From an uncultured Bacteroides sp. (GTDB lineage Bacteria; Bacteroidota; Bacteroidia; Bacteroidales; Bacteroidaceae): a stretch of DNA of 64,000 nucleotides. Below are positions 16,788 to 24,947 of the stretch, piece after piece. The notes under the pieces are model-generated. The model saw nothing but the letters and a program-made list of their open reading frames with translations. It did not search any database and was not told the DNA's origin. The translations under genes were made by a program, and so were the position numbers. Location of the stretch: assembly GCA_948847595.1 (NCBI GenBank), contig CAQOGY010000003.1, forward strand, positions 248,001 to 312,000, read 5' to 3'. Positions within the stretch are counted from its first letter, which is position 1. Each line of letters starts with the position of its first letter.

Positions 16788-18185
16788 ATGGGAATACGAT
16801 TAAAAGATTTAAGTAAACTGGGATATCGGGATAATGTAGCTCGTAGTCTGGTAGTGGACATTGTAAGCAAACATTGCAAGCATGACACCAAAGAACAGAT
16901 TGAAATGACATTGAGCAATATACTCCGGGAACCCGAATCTTATAAAAACAACGAAATTTGGAATAAACTTGCCGAACGCCTTTCGCCTACTGTGATAGCG
17001 AAGGACTTTAGGGCTTATGATTTATCGGACGAGCCGCTGATGTATAAAACCTATGGGGGAAAATTCATCGAGACGCTCGCCAAACAACAAATGAACCTGG
17101 CGATGCGTCTGCCCGTAACGGTAGCTGGAGCACTGATGCCCGACGCTCATGCCGGCTACGGATTGCCTATCGGCGGGGTGCTTGCTACGGACAATGCGGT
17201 GATTCCGTATGCCGTAGGGGTTGACATCGGCTGCCGGATGAGCCTGACGGTATTTGATGCCGGTGCGGATTTTTTGAAACGGTATTCGTATCAGATGAAG
17301 GAAGCCTTGAAGGATTTCACTCATTTCGGTATGGACGGCGGATTAGGCTTTGAGCAGGAGCATGAAGTGTTGGACAGGGAAGAATTCCGTCTGACCCCTT
17401 TATTGAGGGATTTGCAAGGAAAGGCGGTACGTCAGCTTGGAAGTTCCGGTGGTGGAAACCATTTTGTGGAGTTTGGAGAAATTGCTCTGCAAGAGCATAA
17501 TGTGTTGAATCTTCCCGAAGGAAGTTATGTGGCTTTATTGTCACATTCCGGTTCGCGTGGACTGGGAGCCGCCATTGCCAAACATTACAGCCTGTTGGCA
17601 CGCGAAGTATGCAGGCTTCCCCGTGAAGCGCAGCATTTTGCTTGGCTGGACTTGGATTCCGAAGCAGGGCAGGAGTATTGGATGAGCATGAACCTGGCAG
17701 GCGACTATGCCCGTGCCTGTCACGAACGGATTCATCTGAACCTGGCGAAAGCACTGGGATTGAAACCGCTTGCCAATGTCAACAATCATCACAACTTTGC
17801 CTGGAAGGAAGAAATTGCTCCGGGACGTATGGCAATCGTGCATCGCAAAGGGGCTACTCCGGCACAAGAGGGACAACCGGGATTGATTCCCGGCAGCATG
17901 GCTACGGCAGGATACCTCGTCTGTGGCAAGGGAGTGGAAGACGCTTTGAATTCTGCTTCTCACGGTGCAGGCAGAGCCATGTCCCGCCAAAAGGCGAAGG
18001 ACAGCTTTACGCAATCGGCTTTGAAGAAGATGTTGTCGCAAGCCGGAGTGACCTTGATTGGTGGAAGTGTGGAAGAAATGCCGTTGGCATACAAGGACAT
18101 CGACCGGGTGATGCATACACAGGAGCCGCTGGTGGAAGTACAAGGTAGATTTATGCCCCGTATCGTACGAATGAATAAGGAGTGA
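16788..18185 (+). CDS. rtcB: RtcB-family 3'-phosphate/5'-hydroxyl RNA ligase
   Basis: GTP- and Mn-dependent RNA ligase of 465 aa that joins 2',3'-cyclic-phosphate or 3'-phosphate ends to 5'-OH ends. Start MGIRLKDLSKLGY. Recognisable family blocks are MPDAHAGYGLPIGGV, AVGVDIGCRMSL (metal-binding Cys), GSSGGGNHFVEFGE, LLSHSGSRGLG, NVNNHHNFAWKE, HRKGATPA and GSMATAGYLVCGKG, and finally ASHGAGRAMSR with the His expected to carry GMP. It is first gene of an operon with an ATP-dependent RNA ligase and an HD-kinase protein, which together form an RNA-repair set. The likely use is mending tRNA or mRNA cleaved by stress or toxin ribonucleases (inference). Confidence 0.95.
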   Translation: MGIRLKDLSKLGYRDNVARSLVVDIVSKHCKHDTKEQIEMTLSNILREPESYKNNEIWNKLAERLSPTVIAKDFRAYDLSDEPLMYKTYGGKFIETLAKQQMNLAMRLPVTVAGALMPDAHAGYGLPIGGVLATDNAVIPYAVGVDIGCRMSLTVFDAGADFLKRYSYQMKEALKDFTHFGMDGGLGFEQEHEVLDREEFRLTPLLRDLQGKAVRQLGSSGGGNHFVEFGEIALQEHNVLNLPEGSYVALLSHSGSRGLGAAIAKHYSLLAREVCRLPREAQHFAWLDLDSEAGQEYWMSMNLAGDYARACHERIHLNLAKALGLKPLANVNNHHNFAWKEEIAPGRMAIVHRKGATPAQEGQPGLIPGSMATAGYLVCGKGVEDALNSASHGAGRAMSRQKAKDSFTQSALKKMLSQAGVTLIGGSVEEMPLAYKDIDRVMHTQEPLVEVQGRFMPRIVRMNKE

Positions 18186-18222
18186 TGCGATGAGATAATT
18201 TAGTAATTAAAAAAAGAAGAAA

Positions 18223-18930
18223 ATGATATCAGAGAAATATGGTCGTACCTATCACTATCCGTTCTCTCCCGGAACGACTAGTGATGACCGGATTAATCAT
18301 ACGTATTGGGAGGACATCCAACGGATTGGAACATTGGTACATACCGAAAAGTTGGACGGAGAGAATAATTGTTTGAGCCAGTGGGGTGTCTTTGCCCGTT
18401 CGCATGCTGCGCCGACCACTTCACCGTGGACGAGGCAACTGCGTGAACGTTGGGAACTGATAAAGAATGATTTGGGCGATATAGAAATCTTCGGAGAGAA
18501 TCTGTATGCCGTACATTCTATTGAATATCAGCGGTTGGAAGCACATTTTTATGTATTTGCGGTTCGTTGCATGGATAAATGGCTGTCATGGGAGGAAGTG
18601 AAATTCTATGCAACTTTATTTGATTTACCTACTGTTCCGGAGTTGGTGATAGAGCCTGTTTCCGGTTTGATGCCGGAGCTTTTGAAACAGGAAATCATTA
18701 ATATGTCACAAGAACCGTCAGTTTTCGGCTCTTGTGACCCGTGGACAAAAGAAACTTGTACCCGTGAAGGAGTAGTCAGCCGTAATATAGAAGAATATCC
18801 GGTCAGCGAATTTATGCATAATGTATTTAAGTATGTGCGAAAAGGGCACGTCAAGACAGATGAGCATTGGACGCGTAACTGGAAGCGTGCCCGGCTTACC
18901 TGGGAGTTTACTAATGAAAAGGAGAAATAA
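18223..18930 (+). CDS. ATP-dependent RNA ligase (Rnl family)
   Basis: Covalent nucleotidyltransferase of 235 aa. Motif I is KLDGENNCLS with the lysine that would be adenylated. Motif III is IFGENLYAVHSIEY, motif IV REGVVSR and motif V FKYVRKGHVKT. These are the five-motif core of RNA ligases such as T4 Rnl2; the short length leaves little beyond the catalytic domain, so a partner may supply RNA binding. It lies 37 bp after rtcB and its stop is 2 bp before the next gene, whose SD (AAAAGGAGA) lies inside its end. It should seal 3'-OH/5'-phosphate ends prepared by the downstream kinase. Confidence 0.9.
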   Translation: MISEKYGRTYHYPFSPGTTSDDRINHTYWEDIQRIGTLVHTEKLDGENNCLSQWGVFARSHAAPTTSPWTRQLRERWELIKNDLGDIEIFGENLYAVHSIEYQRLEAHFYVFAVRCMDKWLSWEEVKFYATLFDLPTVPELVIEPVSGLMPELLKQEIINMSQEPSVFGSCDPWTKETCTREGVVSRNIEEYPVSEFMHNVFKYVRKGHVKTDEHWTRNWKRARLTWEFTNEKEK

Positions 18931-18932
18931 TT

Positions 18933-20042
18933 ATGGATTGGAAATTGATAGAAGATAAATCGTGGAGCTCACTCGAACAACAGTTCGGGTGGGTGCGCGA
19001 AATGAATACCGTTCCGCAGGATACTTGTTATCATGCGGAAGGGAATGTAGCGGTACACACCCGTATGGTGTTGGAAGCATTGCAGCAATCTGCTGCTTAT
19101 CAGTCTCTTTCTGCTTTGGAGAAAGAAATAGTATGGGCAGCCGCATTGTTGCATGATGTGGAGAAACGTTCGACCTCTGTGGATGAGGGAGAGGGGAGAG
19201 TGTCTGCCAAAGGACACGCCCGGAAAGGAGAGTATACTGCCCGTACTATTTTATATCGGGATTGTCCTGCTCCCTTCCGTATTCGGGAACAGATTGCGTC
19301 TTTAGTTCGTTATCATGGGGTACCTATTTGGATAATGGAAAAGCCGGATTCTGTAAAAAAGCTCTGCGAGGTTTCTTTACGGGTGGATACTTCATTATTG
19401 AAAATACTGTCCGAGGTCGATGTTAGAGGACGTATTTGTGAAGATAAAAATGAATTGTTGGAAGCTGTGGAGTTGTTTGAGATTTTCTGCCGCGAACAGA
19501 ATTGTTGGAGTAAACCGAGAAAGTTTGCCACTGATTATGCACGCTTTCATTACTTTCATACAGAGGGTGGTTATATTGATTATATTCCTCACGAACAGTT
19601 TAAATGTGAAGTCACGATGTTGTCAGGGCTTCCGGGAATGGGGAAAGATTATTATATCCAATCTTCCGGTATAGACCTTCCGATAGTAAGTTTGGATGCC
19701 ATTCGTCGAAAGCAGAAATTGAGTCCTACGGATAAATCAGCGAACGGGTGGGTAGTACAAACGGCAAAGGAAGAAGCCCGGACGTATCTTCGCAAAGGGC
19801 AGGATTTTGTTTGGAATGCAACAAACATTACCCGTCAGATGCGGGCGCAACTGATAGACTTGTTTGTGGATTATGGTGCAAGAGTAAAGATTGTCTATCT
19901 GGAACAGCCGTATCACATTTGGCGTCAACAGAATAAGAGCAGGGAATATGCACTTCCCGAATCCGTACTGGATAAGATGCTGGATAAACTGGAGGTTCCT
20001 TTGTTGACGGAAGCGCATGAGGTGGTGTATCATGTGGTATAG
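18933..20042 (+). CDS. HD-domain phosphohydrolase fused to a P-loop polynucleotide-kinase-like domain
   Basis: Two-domain protein of 369 aa. Residues about 25-180 form an HD domain (HAEGNVAVHTRMV, AALLHDVEKRS, GHARKGEYTAR, VRYHGVP), a metal phosphohydrolase that could remove 2',3'-cyclic or 3' phosphates. Residues about 225-369 carry a Walker A motif GLPGMGKD and the SLDAIRRK and NATNITRQMRAQLI blocks of T4-Pnkp-like kinases, predicted to phosphorylate 5'-OH ends. The fused activities would convert broken RNA ends into substrates for the ATP-dependent ligase upstream. It is the last gene of the operon; the terminator follows. Confidence 0.88.
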   Translation: MDWKLIEDKSWSSLEQQFGWVREMNTVPQDTCYHAEGNVAVHTRMVLEALQQSAAYQSLSALEKEIVWAAALLHDVEKRSTSVDEGEGRVSAKGHARKGEYTARTILYRDCPAPFRIREQIASLVRYHGVPIWIMEKPDSVKKLCEVSLRVDTSLLKILSEVDVRGRICEDKNELLEAVELFEIFCREQNCWSKPRKFATDYARFHYFHTEGGYIDYIPHEQFKCEVTMLSGLPGMGKDYYIQSSGIDLPIVSLDAIRRKQKLSPTDKSANGWVVQTAKEEARTYLRKGQDFVWNATNITRQMRAQLIDLFVDYGARVKIVYLEQPYHIWRQQNKSREYALPESVLDKMLDKLEVPLLTEAHEVVYHVV

Positions 20043-20057
20043 TCAAGGAGTATTATG

Positions 20058-20116
20058 CTCCGGCTTTTCAAACTATTCGCAAATCAATTTGCAGGATATT
20101 AGGAGAAAAGCCGGAG
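20058..20116. terminator. bidirectional stem-loop between convergent genes
   Basis: CTCCGGCTTTT and AAAAGCCGGAG pair perfectly over 11 bp, with a smaller GCAAAT/ATTTGC hairpin inside the loop. It lies between the converging RNA-repair operon and the GNAT gene. Confidence 0.75.
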
Positions 20117-20124
20117 TTCTCTAT

Positions 20125-20901
20125 TTATTTCTTGAGTATTCTCTTTAAATAGTCGGTATTCGTTAAGTTCACTGTTTCGAAAACACCTTTATAAAACACG
20201 GCGAAGTTATTGAATACGCAAGGTAACTCCTTTGCTTTTTGTAACGTATCCACTTGGACGAAAGATACAGGAACGTCATTTGTTTCACAAAACTGTTTTA
20301 TTCTGTCAATGTATTGATAAATATAAGGGCATTGCATATCATGATAAATCGTCAACTCTTTGTTTTCAATTTCTAGCTTCTTGGCGTTTGGCGCAAACTT
20401 GGGTGTTGTTCCGTCAAAAGAGAGAGCAAGCAATTCATATCCATTATCGGTAGTATCGACAACTTCGAAACCGAACTTCCTGGTAAATGCCTGGTCAGAA
20501 AGCCAGTTCTTTTGTTTTTTTGCCCCAAGCATGCAAACGCCGGATTTACCTTTCTCTTTCGCATCAGCCAGGCAATACTCCATGAGCGATTTCCCATACC
20601 CTTTTCCTTTGGGACTACCCAGTACCCATAAGCAATACAGATAATAATAGTTGTCGCCAATTATGGGAACCCAAGCTGTTTCGAGAGGAGCATATTCAAT
20701 AAAAACCGTAGCTTTTGCATTTAATTTTCTAAAGACATGGCCTTCGCTGAGCCGTTCGGAAAGCCATTGGCGTTTGGCATCAATACCCGGATGAGACTTC
20801 TTGCTGCGGATAATGCAACATAAATGTTCGTTGGCAAGGTTTTCATTCGTCAGGTTTATAAAATCAGTATTCATGTGTACGTTTGTTTTAAGTTTGGACA
20901 T
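20125..20901 (-). CDS. GNAT acetyltransferase with C-terminal YoaP-type domain
   Basis: Protein of 258 aa. Residues about 10-165 form a GNAT fold, with the acetyl-CoA-binding loop LGSPKGKGYGKSLMEYCLADAKEKGKSG. The C-terminal ~80 residues (TIYHDMQCPYIYQYIDRI, SFVQVDTLQKAKELPCVFNNFAVFYKG) match the YoaP-type thioredoxin-like domain. Substrate is unknown. An alternative start MNTDFINL (20874) would remove nine residues. A TACATTTG -7 box at 20958-20965 on the minus strand is its likely promoter. Confidence 0.88.
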   Translation of the reverse strand: MSKLKTNVHMNTDFINLTNENLANEHLCCIIRSKKSHPGIDAKRQWLSERLSEGHVFRKLNAKATVFIEYAPLETAWVPIIGDNYYYLYCLWVLGSPKGKGYGKSLMEYCLADAKEKGKSGVCMLGAKKQKNWLSDQAFTRKFGFEVVDTTDNGYELLALSFDGTTPKFAPNAKKLEIENKELTIYHDMQCPYIYQYIDRIKQFCETNDVPVSFVQVDTLQKAKELPCVFNNFAVFYKGVFETVNLTNTDYLKRILKK

Positions 20902-21168
20902 TATAAATAAGTAAGATGTAATTGAGACTGTCTATCATTGTTGATTGATTATGAATACAAATGTAGCGAATTTATGTGATATTAATAACCTTATCGTTGA
21001 CTATCCTTTTCCTTTAATTCTTTCTAGGAACAGATAAATCAAAAACACCTGTTTGAATATGAAGCAATATCCCTTCATCTTTTGTTGCAAAAGCCGATGG
21101 ATAGGTCGATATAGGGTGAAGGGGGAACTCCTTCACCTGCTTTTCACCAGTGTGTCCGTTTTGTGAAT

Positions 21169-21207
21169 CTAAAGCTATGCTTTAGAGAGTATAAAGCATA
21201 GCTTTAG
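21169..21207. repeat. perfect 16-bp inverted repeat
   Basis: CTAAAGCTATGCTTTA and TAAAGCATAGCTTTAG around a 7-nt GAGAGTA loop. No T-tract follows on either strand, so it is not a standard terminator. Confidence 0.8.
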
Positions 21208-21355
21208 CCTGCCTAAAACGATGCTTTTCAAAAGTCAAAGAGTTTGTTTCAATCATTTAGCGTCTTTAAAATAAATATCCCAATGTTTGTTTCAACTATC
21301 AAGAAGAAAATATGGAAGCTATGAGCATAATAAATTTAGCTATAAGCATATTCCG

Positions 21356-21392
21356 ATTTGCTATAATGAAAAATATATTTGCTATAATGAAA
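21356..21392 (+). repeat. tandem 16-bp direct repeat
   Basis: ATTTGCTATAATGAAA occurs twice at a 21-bp period, about two helical turns, in otherwise AT-rich DNA. Confidence 0.75.
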
Positions 21393-21393
21393 T

Positions 21394-21429
21394 CGGGAGT
21401 GAACTCCCGGTGAAGGACTGCCCTTCACC
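21394..21429. repeat. nested palindromes with GGTGAAGG/CCTTCACC arms
   Basis: CGGGAGT-ga-ACTCCCG overlaps by its last base with GGTGAAGG-actgc-CCTTCACC. The second palindrome has the same arms as the hairpin at 21115-21137. Confidence 0.7.
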
Positions 21430-21490
21430 CGCAAACACTGATGAACAGGGAAAGGTGAAGGGGGAATACAAAGTTTACCTAAAGGCGATA

Positions 21491-22990
21491 CTAACTGAAA
21501 ATATAGACGATAATTCCTGTAATTACCACATAAGCTAATGCGTACGGAATAGCTGCTTTCAGGATTTCACCCTCTTTGCCCTGCTGGTTTCCGGCAGAAG
21601 TGGCGATGGCGATGCTTTGCGGGGAGATAATCTTACCGCCTGTGGCGCCTACCGTATTTGCGGCGGAAAGCCAATCGGGGCTGACATGAATCTGTCCCGC
21701 TACACTTGCTTGCAGTTTGCCGAAAAGGATATTGGAAGAGGTGTCACTTCCGGTAATAAATGTACCCAGACAACCGATGACTGGTGCGAATAGCGGATAT
21801 AAACTTCCCGTAGCGGTGGCGAGTGCCGTGGCAATAACGGCAATCATTCCCGAAGCGTCCATAATGGTGGATAATCCAACCAGGCAGATAACCGTGATAA
21901 AAGTCTTTTTCAACTGTTTTACCGTATTCCAAAGTACGATGAACAAGTCCTTTACTTTCGCTCCCTGTATCAATCCGCCGATGAAAGTACCCACGAAAAG
22001 CAATACTCCCGCATGAGTCAGCCATGAAATCGTATAATTTACGGTGGAAGCATTGACAGGCAGGCTGATTCTCGTTATCCAGTTATTCTCCAATGTGTGT
22101 CGTAATCCCGGAAATAGCGGGCTTGTGAGAATAATAAGGAAGAGAATAAGCAAGTAAATGCTCCATGCATTCAGAATATCTTTCGTCTTCAACGAGCTTT
22201 TCTGTGCCTTTTCTTCTTTGGATGCAGTCAGTTTGCCATAAAGAACGATGACGATGATAGACAGGATACTTCCGATGATAGCCGGAGATTCCGCTCCCAT
22301 ATATCTGGCTGCGAGGTATTGGCTGGCTAAAGAAACACTGCCTACCAATAAAGCCAGAAACAGATTTTTGGGGAGTGATTTCAGTTTGGGGTCGGTAAGG
22401 AAAAGCAGTACAAGCGGAATAAGGAACATGAGTACTGATAATTGCAGTACGACGTTGGTACTAAGATTCAGAACATCCAGATTCGTCTCCTTTGCCAGTA
22501 CGAGCACCGGAGTTCCGATAGCCCCGAAAGCGGTAGCTACACTATTCGCTATCAGGCTGACCGTGGCCGAGAATATCGGCTTGAACCCCAGACTGATAAG
22601 AATCGCTGCCGGAATGGCAACTGCCGTACCGAATCCCGCCATCGCTTCCAACAATCCCCCGAATCCCCAAGTCAATAGCAATACTTGAATACTCTTATCA
22701 GTGGAAATGGAAGCAAACTGCTGTTTTATAATCTCCATTTTTTCTGTTTTCAGTAATACGTTGTAACTGAAAATTGCCATCAGTATAATGATTAAAATAG
22801 GGGAGACTGCTTTTAACGCTCCATATAAAAAGGAATAAAACAAATTATCCACAGAAAAGGCAAAGCCGAAAAGCGCAATCAGCATGGTTACAACTAAGGA
22901 AATGATACTACTTTTGTCGCCCGGCATTTTGAAGAATGCCATTAATATGATTAATAACAATACCGGGATGATAGCAAGAATCAAGGTCAT
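21491..22990 (-). CDS. lctP: L-lactate permease
   Basis: LctP/LldP-family transporter of 499 aa with about 12-14 membrane helices, taking up L-lactate (or related 2-hydroxy acids) with protons or sodium in the inner membrane. Diagnostic blocks are MAGFGTAVAIPAAILISLGF, IGTPVLVLAKET, GTFITGSDTSSNILFG and TVGATGGKIISPQSIAIATSAGNQQ. The length is slightly below E. coli LldP. It is divergent from the acyl-CoA carboxylase operon; both concern C3 metabolism, lactate and propionate or pyruvate (inference). A long hairpin ends 17 bp before its start codon. Confidence 0.93.
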   Translation of the reverse strand: MTLILAIIPVLLLIILMAFFKMPGDKSSIISLVVTMLIALFGFAFSVDNLFYSFLYGALKAVSPILIIILMAIFSYNVLLKTEKMEIIKQQFASISTDKSIQVLLLTWGFGGLLEAMAGFGTAVAIPAAILISLGFKPIFSATVSLIANSVATAFGAIGTPVLVLAKETNLDVLNLSTNVVLQLSVLMFLIPLVLLFLTDPKLKSLPKNLFLALLVGSVSLASQYLAARYMGAESPAIIGSILSIIVIVLYGKLTASKEEKAQKSSLKTKDILNAWSIYLLILFLIILTSPLFPGLRHTLENNWITRISLPVNASTVNYTISWLTHAGVLLFVGTFIGGLIQGAKVKDLFIVLWNTVKQLKKTFITVICLVGLSTIMDASGMIAVIATALATATGSLYPLFAPVIGCLGTFITGSDTSSNILFGKLQASVAGQIHVSPDWLSAANTVGATGGKIISPQSIAIATSAGNQQGKEGEILKAAIPYALAYVVITGIIVYIFS

Positions 22991-23007
22991 AATAGTCTTA
23001 TTTTAAA

Positions 23008-23055
23008 AAGTGAGACGTTCATTTGTTATGAGTATAACAAACAAACGTCTCACTT
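23008..23055 (-). promoter_or_regulatory. attenuator-like hairpin just before lctP
   Basis: Read on the minus strand, a 22-bp stem (AAGTGAGACGTTTGTTTGTT.. with its complement, two mismatches) closes on a 4-nt loop and is followed by TTTAAAAT, 17 nt before the lctP ATG. Nothing is transcribed toward it from the right, because the next gene is divergent. It would therefore act on the lctP leader itself. Confidence 0.6.
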
Positions 23056-23247
23056 GGGTCGATGCGGTAAATAGATTTTTTTATTTATTTTTTGCCGATA
23101 AATTATGTTTAAAGACATAAACGCTAACATTTTCAGAATATCGTACGTTTATTATATAAGAGTGCCTTTGTGTAATCAATGTGACAACATTTTAATTTAT
23201 AACGGGCTATTTTTATGCACACATACATCTTTAAATAAATAGAGCCT

Positions 23248-24792
23248 ATGAAAGAGCTTATCAAGAATCTGGAAGAACTGAACAGAAAAGCAGAAAAAGG
23301 CGGCGGAGACGCCCGTATTGAAAAACAACATTCCGTGGGCAAGCTGACTGCCCGTGAACGTATCGATTTACTTTTGGAGAAAGGTTCGTTTATCGAACTG
23401 GACAAGTTGGTAACCCATCGCTGTACCGATTTCGGCATGGAGAAGCAGAAATTTGCGGGTGATGGGGTAGTGACGGGCTATGGTATGATTGGTAAACGGC
23501 TGGTTTATGTCTTTGCGCAGGATTTCACGGTCTTTGGCGGTGCCTTGTCCGAGACGTATGCCAGGAAAATCTGCAAAGTGATGGACATGGCAATGCAGAT
23601 GGGAGCTCCTATCATCGGGCTGAACGATTCCGGTGGCGCACGTATCCAGGAGGGAGTCCGTTCCTTGGCGGGATATGCCGAGATATTTCTTCGCAATTCC
23701 ATGGCATCGGGAGTTATTCCGCAGATTAGCGCGATAATGGGCCCTTGTGCCGGTGGCGCTGTTTATTCTCCCGCACTGACGGATTTTATCCTGATGGTGA
23801 AGAATTCGGGATATATGTTTATTACCGGCCCCGATGTTGTGAAAAGTGTGACGCAGGAGGAAGTCAGTAAAGACGACCTTGGCGGGGTGGGTGTTCATAT
23901 GACCAAATCCGGCGTAGCCCATCTTTCTGCCGAAAATGACATTGAATGTATCAACTATATCCGTGAACTGATTTCCTATCTTCCCGGAAATAATATGGAA
24001 GAACCGCCGTTTGTAGCTACCAGCGACTCGCCGACCCGCCTGACGCCGGAACTATCTACGCTTATTCCCACCAATCCGAACCAACCTTATAATATAAAGG
24101 AGATGATTGAAGCCGTAGCCGATGATAATAGCTTCTTTGAGTTACAGGCGGAATTTGCGGCGAATATCGTCACCGGATATATCCGGCTGAATGGAAAGAC
24201 GGTAGGAGTGGTTGCCAACCAGCCGTTGGTGCTGGCAGGTACATTGGATATTAATGCTTCTATCAAAGCGGCTCGTTTTGTCCGCTTCTGCGATGCTTTC
24301 AACATACCTCTGCTGACACTGGTCGACGTTCCGGGATTCCTGCCGGGAGTAGACCAGGAGTACGGTGGAATCATCCGTAACGGTGCAAAATTACTTTATG
24401 CCTACTGTGAAGCTACCGTGCCCAAAGTTACGGTGATTACCCGTAAGGCATACGGCGGCGCTTATGACGTGATGAGTTCCAAACATATCCGCGGAGATGT
24501 GAACCTGGCTTTCCCGACTGCCGAGATTGCTGTTATGGGGCCGGACGGTGCAGTAAATATCTTGTTCAGGAAAGAGATAGAAAAGTCGCAGACACCGGAT
24601 GAGAAACGGAAAGAACTTCAGGATGATTACCGCGAAAAGTTTGCCAATCCTTACCGGGCGGCGGAACTGGGATATGTGGACGAAGTAATCGACCCGGCAG
24701 TCACCCGCCTGCGCTTGATTCGCAGTTTCGAGATGCTTGCCAATAAGCGCCAGTCCAATCCGCCCAGGAAACATTCCAACCTACCGCTTTAG
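23248..24792 (+). CDS. acyl-CoA carboxylase carboxyltransferase subunit (PccB/MmdA family)
   Basis: Carboxyltransferase of 514 aa that moves CO2 between biotin and an acyl-CoA (propionyl- or acetyl-CoA). The two crotonase-like halves are visible. The N half has GDGVVTGYG, FAQDFTVFGGALSETYARKI, GLNDSGGARIQEGV and GPCAGGAVYSPALTDF; the C half has FCDAFNIPLLTLVDVPGFLPG, YGGIIRNGAKLLYAY and RKAYGGAYDVM. MmdA of sodium-pumping methylmalonyl-CoA decarboxylase has the same fold. Here the partner genes are a biotin carboxylase and a carrier protein with no membrane beta subunit, so an ATP-driven carboxylase is favoured. First gene of its operon. Confidence 0.93.
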   Translation: MKELIKNLEELNRKAEKGGGDARIEKQHSVGKLTARERIDLLLEKGSFIELDKLVTHRCTDFGMEKQKFAGDGVVTGYGMIGKRLVYVFAQDFTVFGGALSETYARKICKVMDMAMQMGAPIIGLNDSGGARIQEGVRSLAGYAEIFLRNSMASGVIPQISAIMGPCAGGAVYSPALTDFILMVKNSGYMFITGPDVVKSVTQEEVSKDDLGGVGVHMTKSGVAHLSAENDIECINYIRELISYLPGNNMEEPPFVATSDSPTRLTPELSTLIPTNPNQPYNIKEMIEAVADDNSFFELQAEFAANIVTGYIRLNGKTVGVVANQPLVLAGTLDINASIKAARFVRFCDAFNIPLLTLVDVPGFLPGVDQEYGGIIRNGAKLLYAYCEATVPKVTVITRKAYGGAYDVMSSKHIRGDVNLAFPTAEIAVMGPDGAVNILFRKEIEKSQTPDEKRKELQDDYREKFANPYRAAELGYVDEVIDPAVTRLRLIRSFEMLANKRQSNPPRKHSNLPL

Positions 24793-24813
24793 GTTTGTTT
24801 GTGGATTAAATTC

Positions 24814-24896
24814 AGGCACGGATTACACGGATTTCACGGTTGCTTTATGTGGTAACCTTTATTCTAAAAAACGTGTAATCCGCGTAATCCGCGCCT
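24814..24896. repeat. long imperfect inverted repeat with 'CACGGATTACACGGAT' arms
   Basis: Two ~25-bp arms (left begins AGGCACGGATTACACGG, right is its near-complement with three or four changes) flank a 32-nt spacer between the carboxyltransferase and biotin carboxylase genes. It resembles a dispersed intergenic repeat of Bacteroides genomes as I recall. It may act as an intra-operon RNA stem. Confidence 0.7.
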
Positions 24897-24947
24897 AATA
24901 TAATTTAATTGCTCTTTTAAGTTTTTACTTCTAAAAAGAAAAAGATT

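Larger units (their letters stand above)
20902..21490. other. 589-bp intergenic region rich in palindromes and repeats
   Basis: No gene is convincing; an 83-codon plus-strand frame here has tyrosine/lysine-rich composition and is cut by the repeats. The region holds several GGTGAAGG/CCTTCACC palindromes (21115-21137, 21409-21429 and a half copy at 21454), a 16-bp perfect hairpin (21169-21207) and a 16-bp direct repeat (21356-21392). The minus-strand lactate permease ends at its right edge. Confidence 0.6.

Noticed and set aside
17541..18143. 200-codon minus-strand frame inside rtcB, and a 168-codon plus frame in another phase
   Set aside because: RtcB motifs run through the same DNA in the sense frame; these are shadows of a high-GC, well-conserved gene.
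21287..21538. 83-codon plus-strand frame between the GNAT gene and lctP
   Set aside because: It is made largely of the direct repeats and palindromes and ends inside lctP on the opposite strand.
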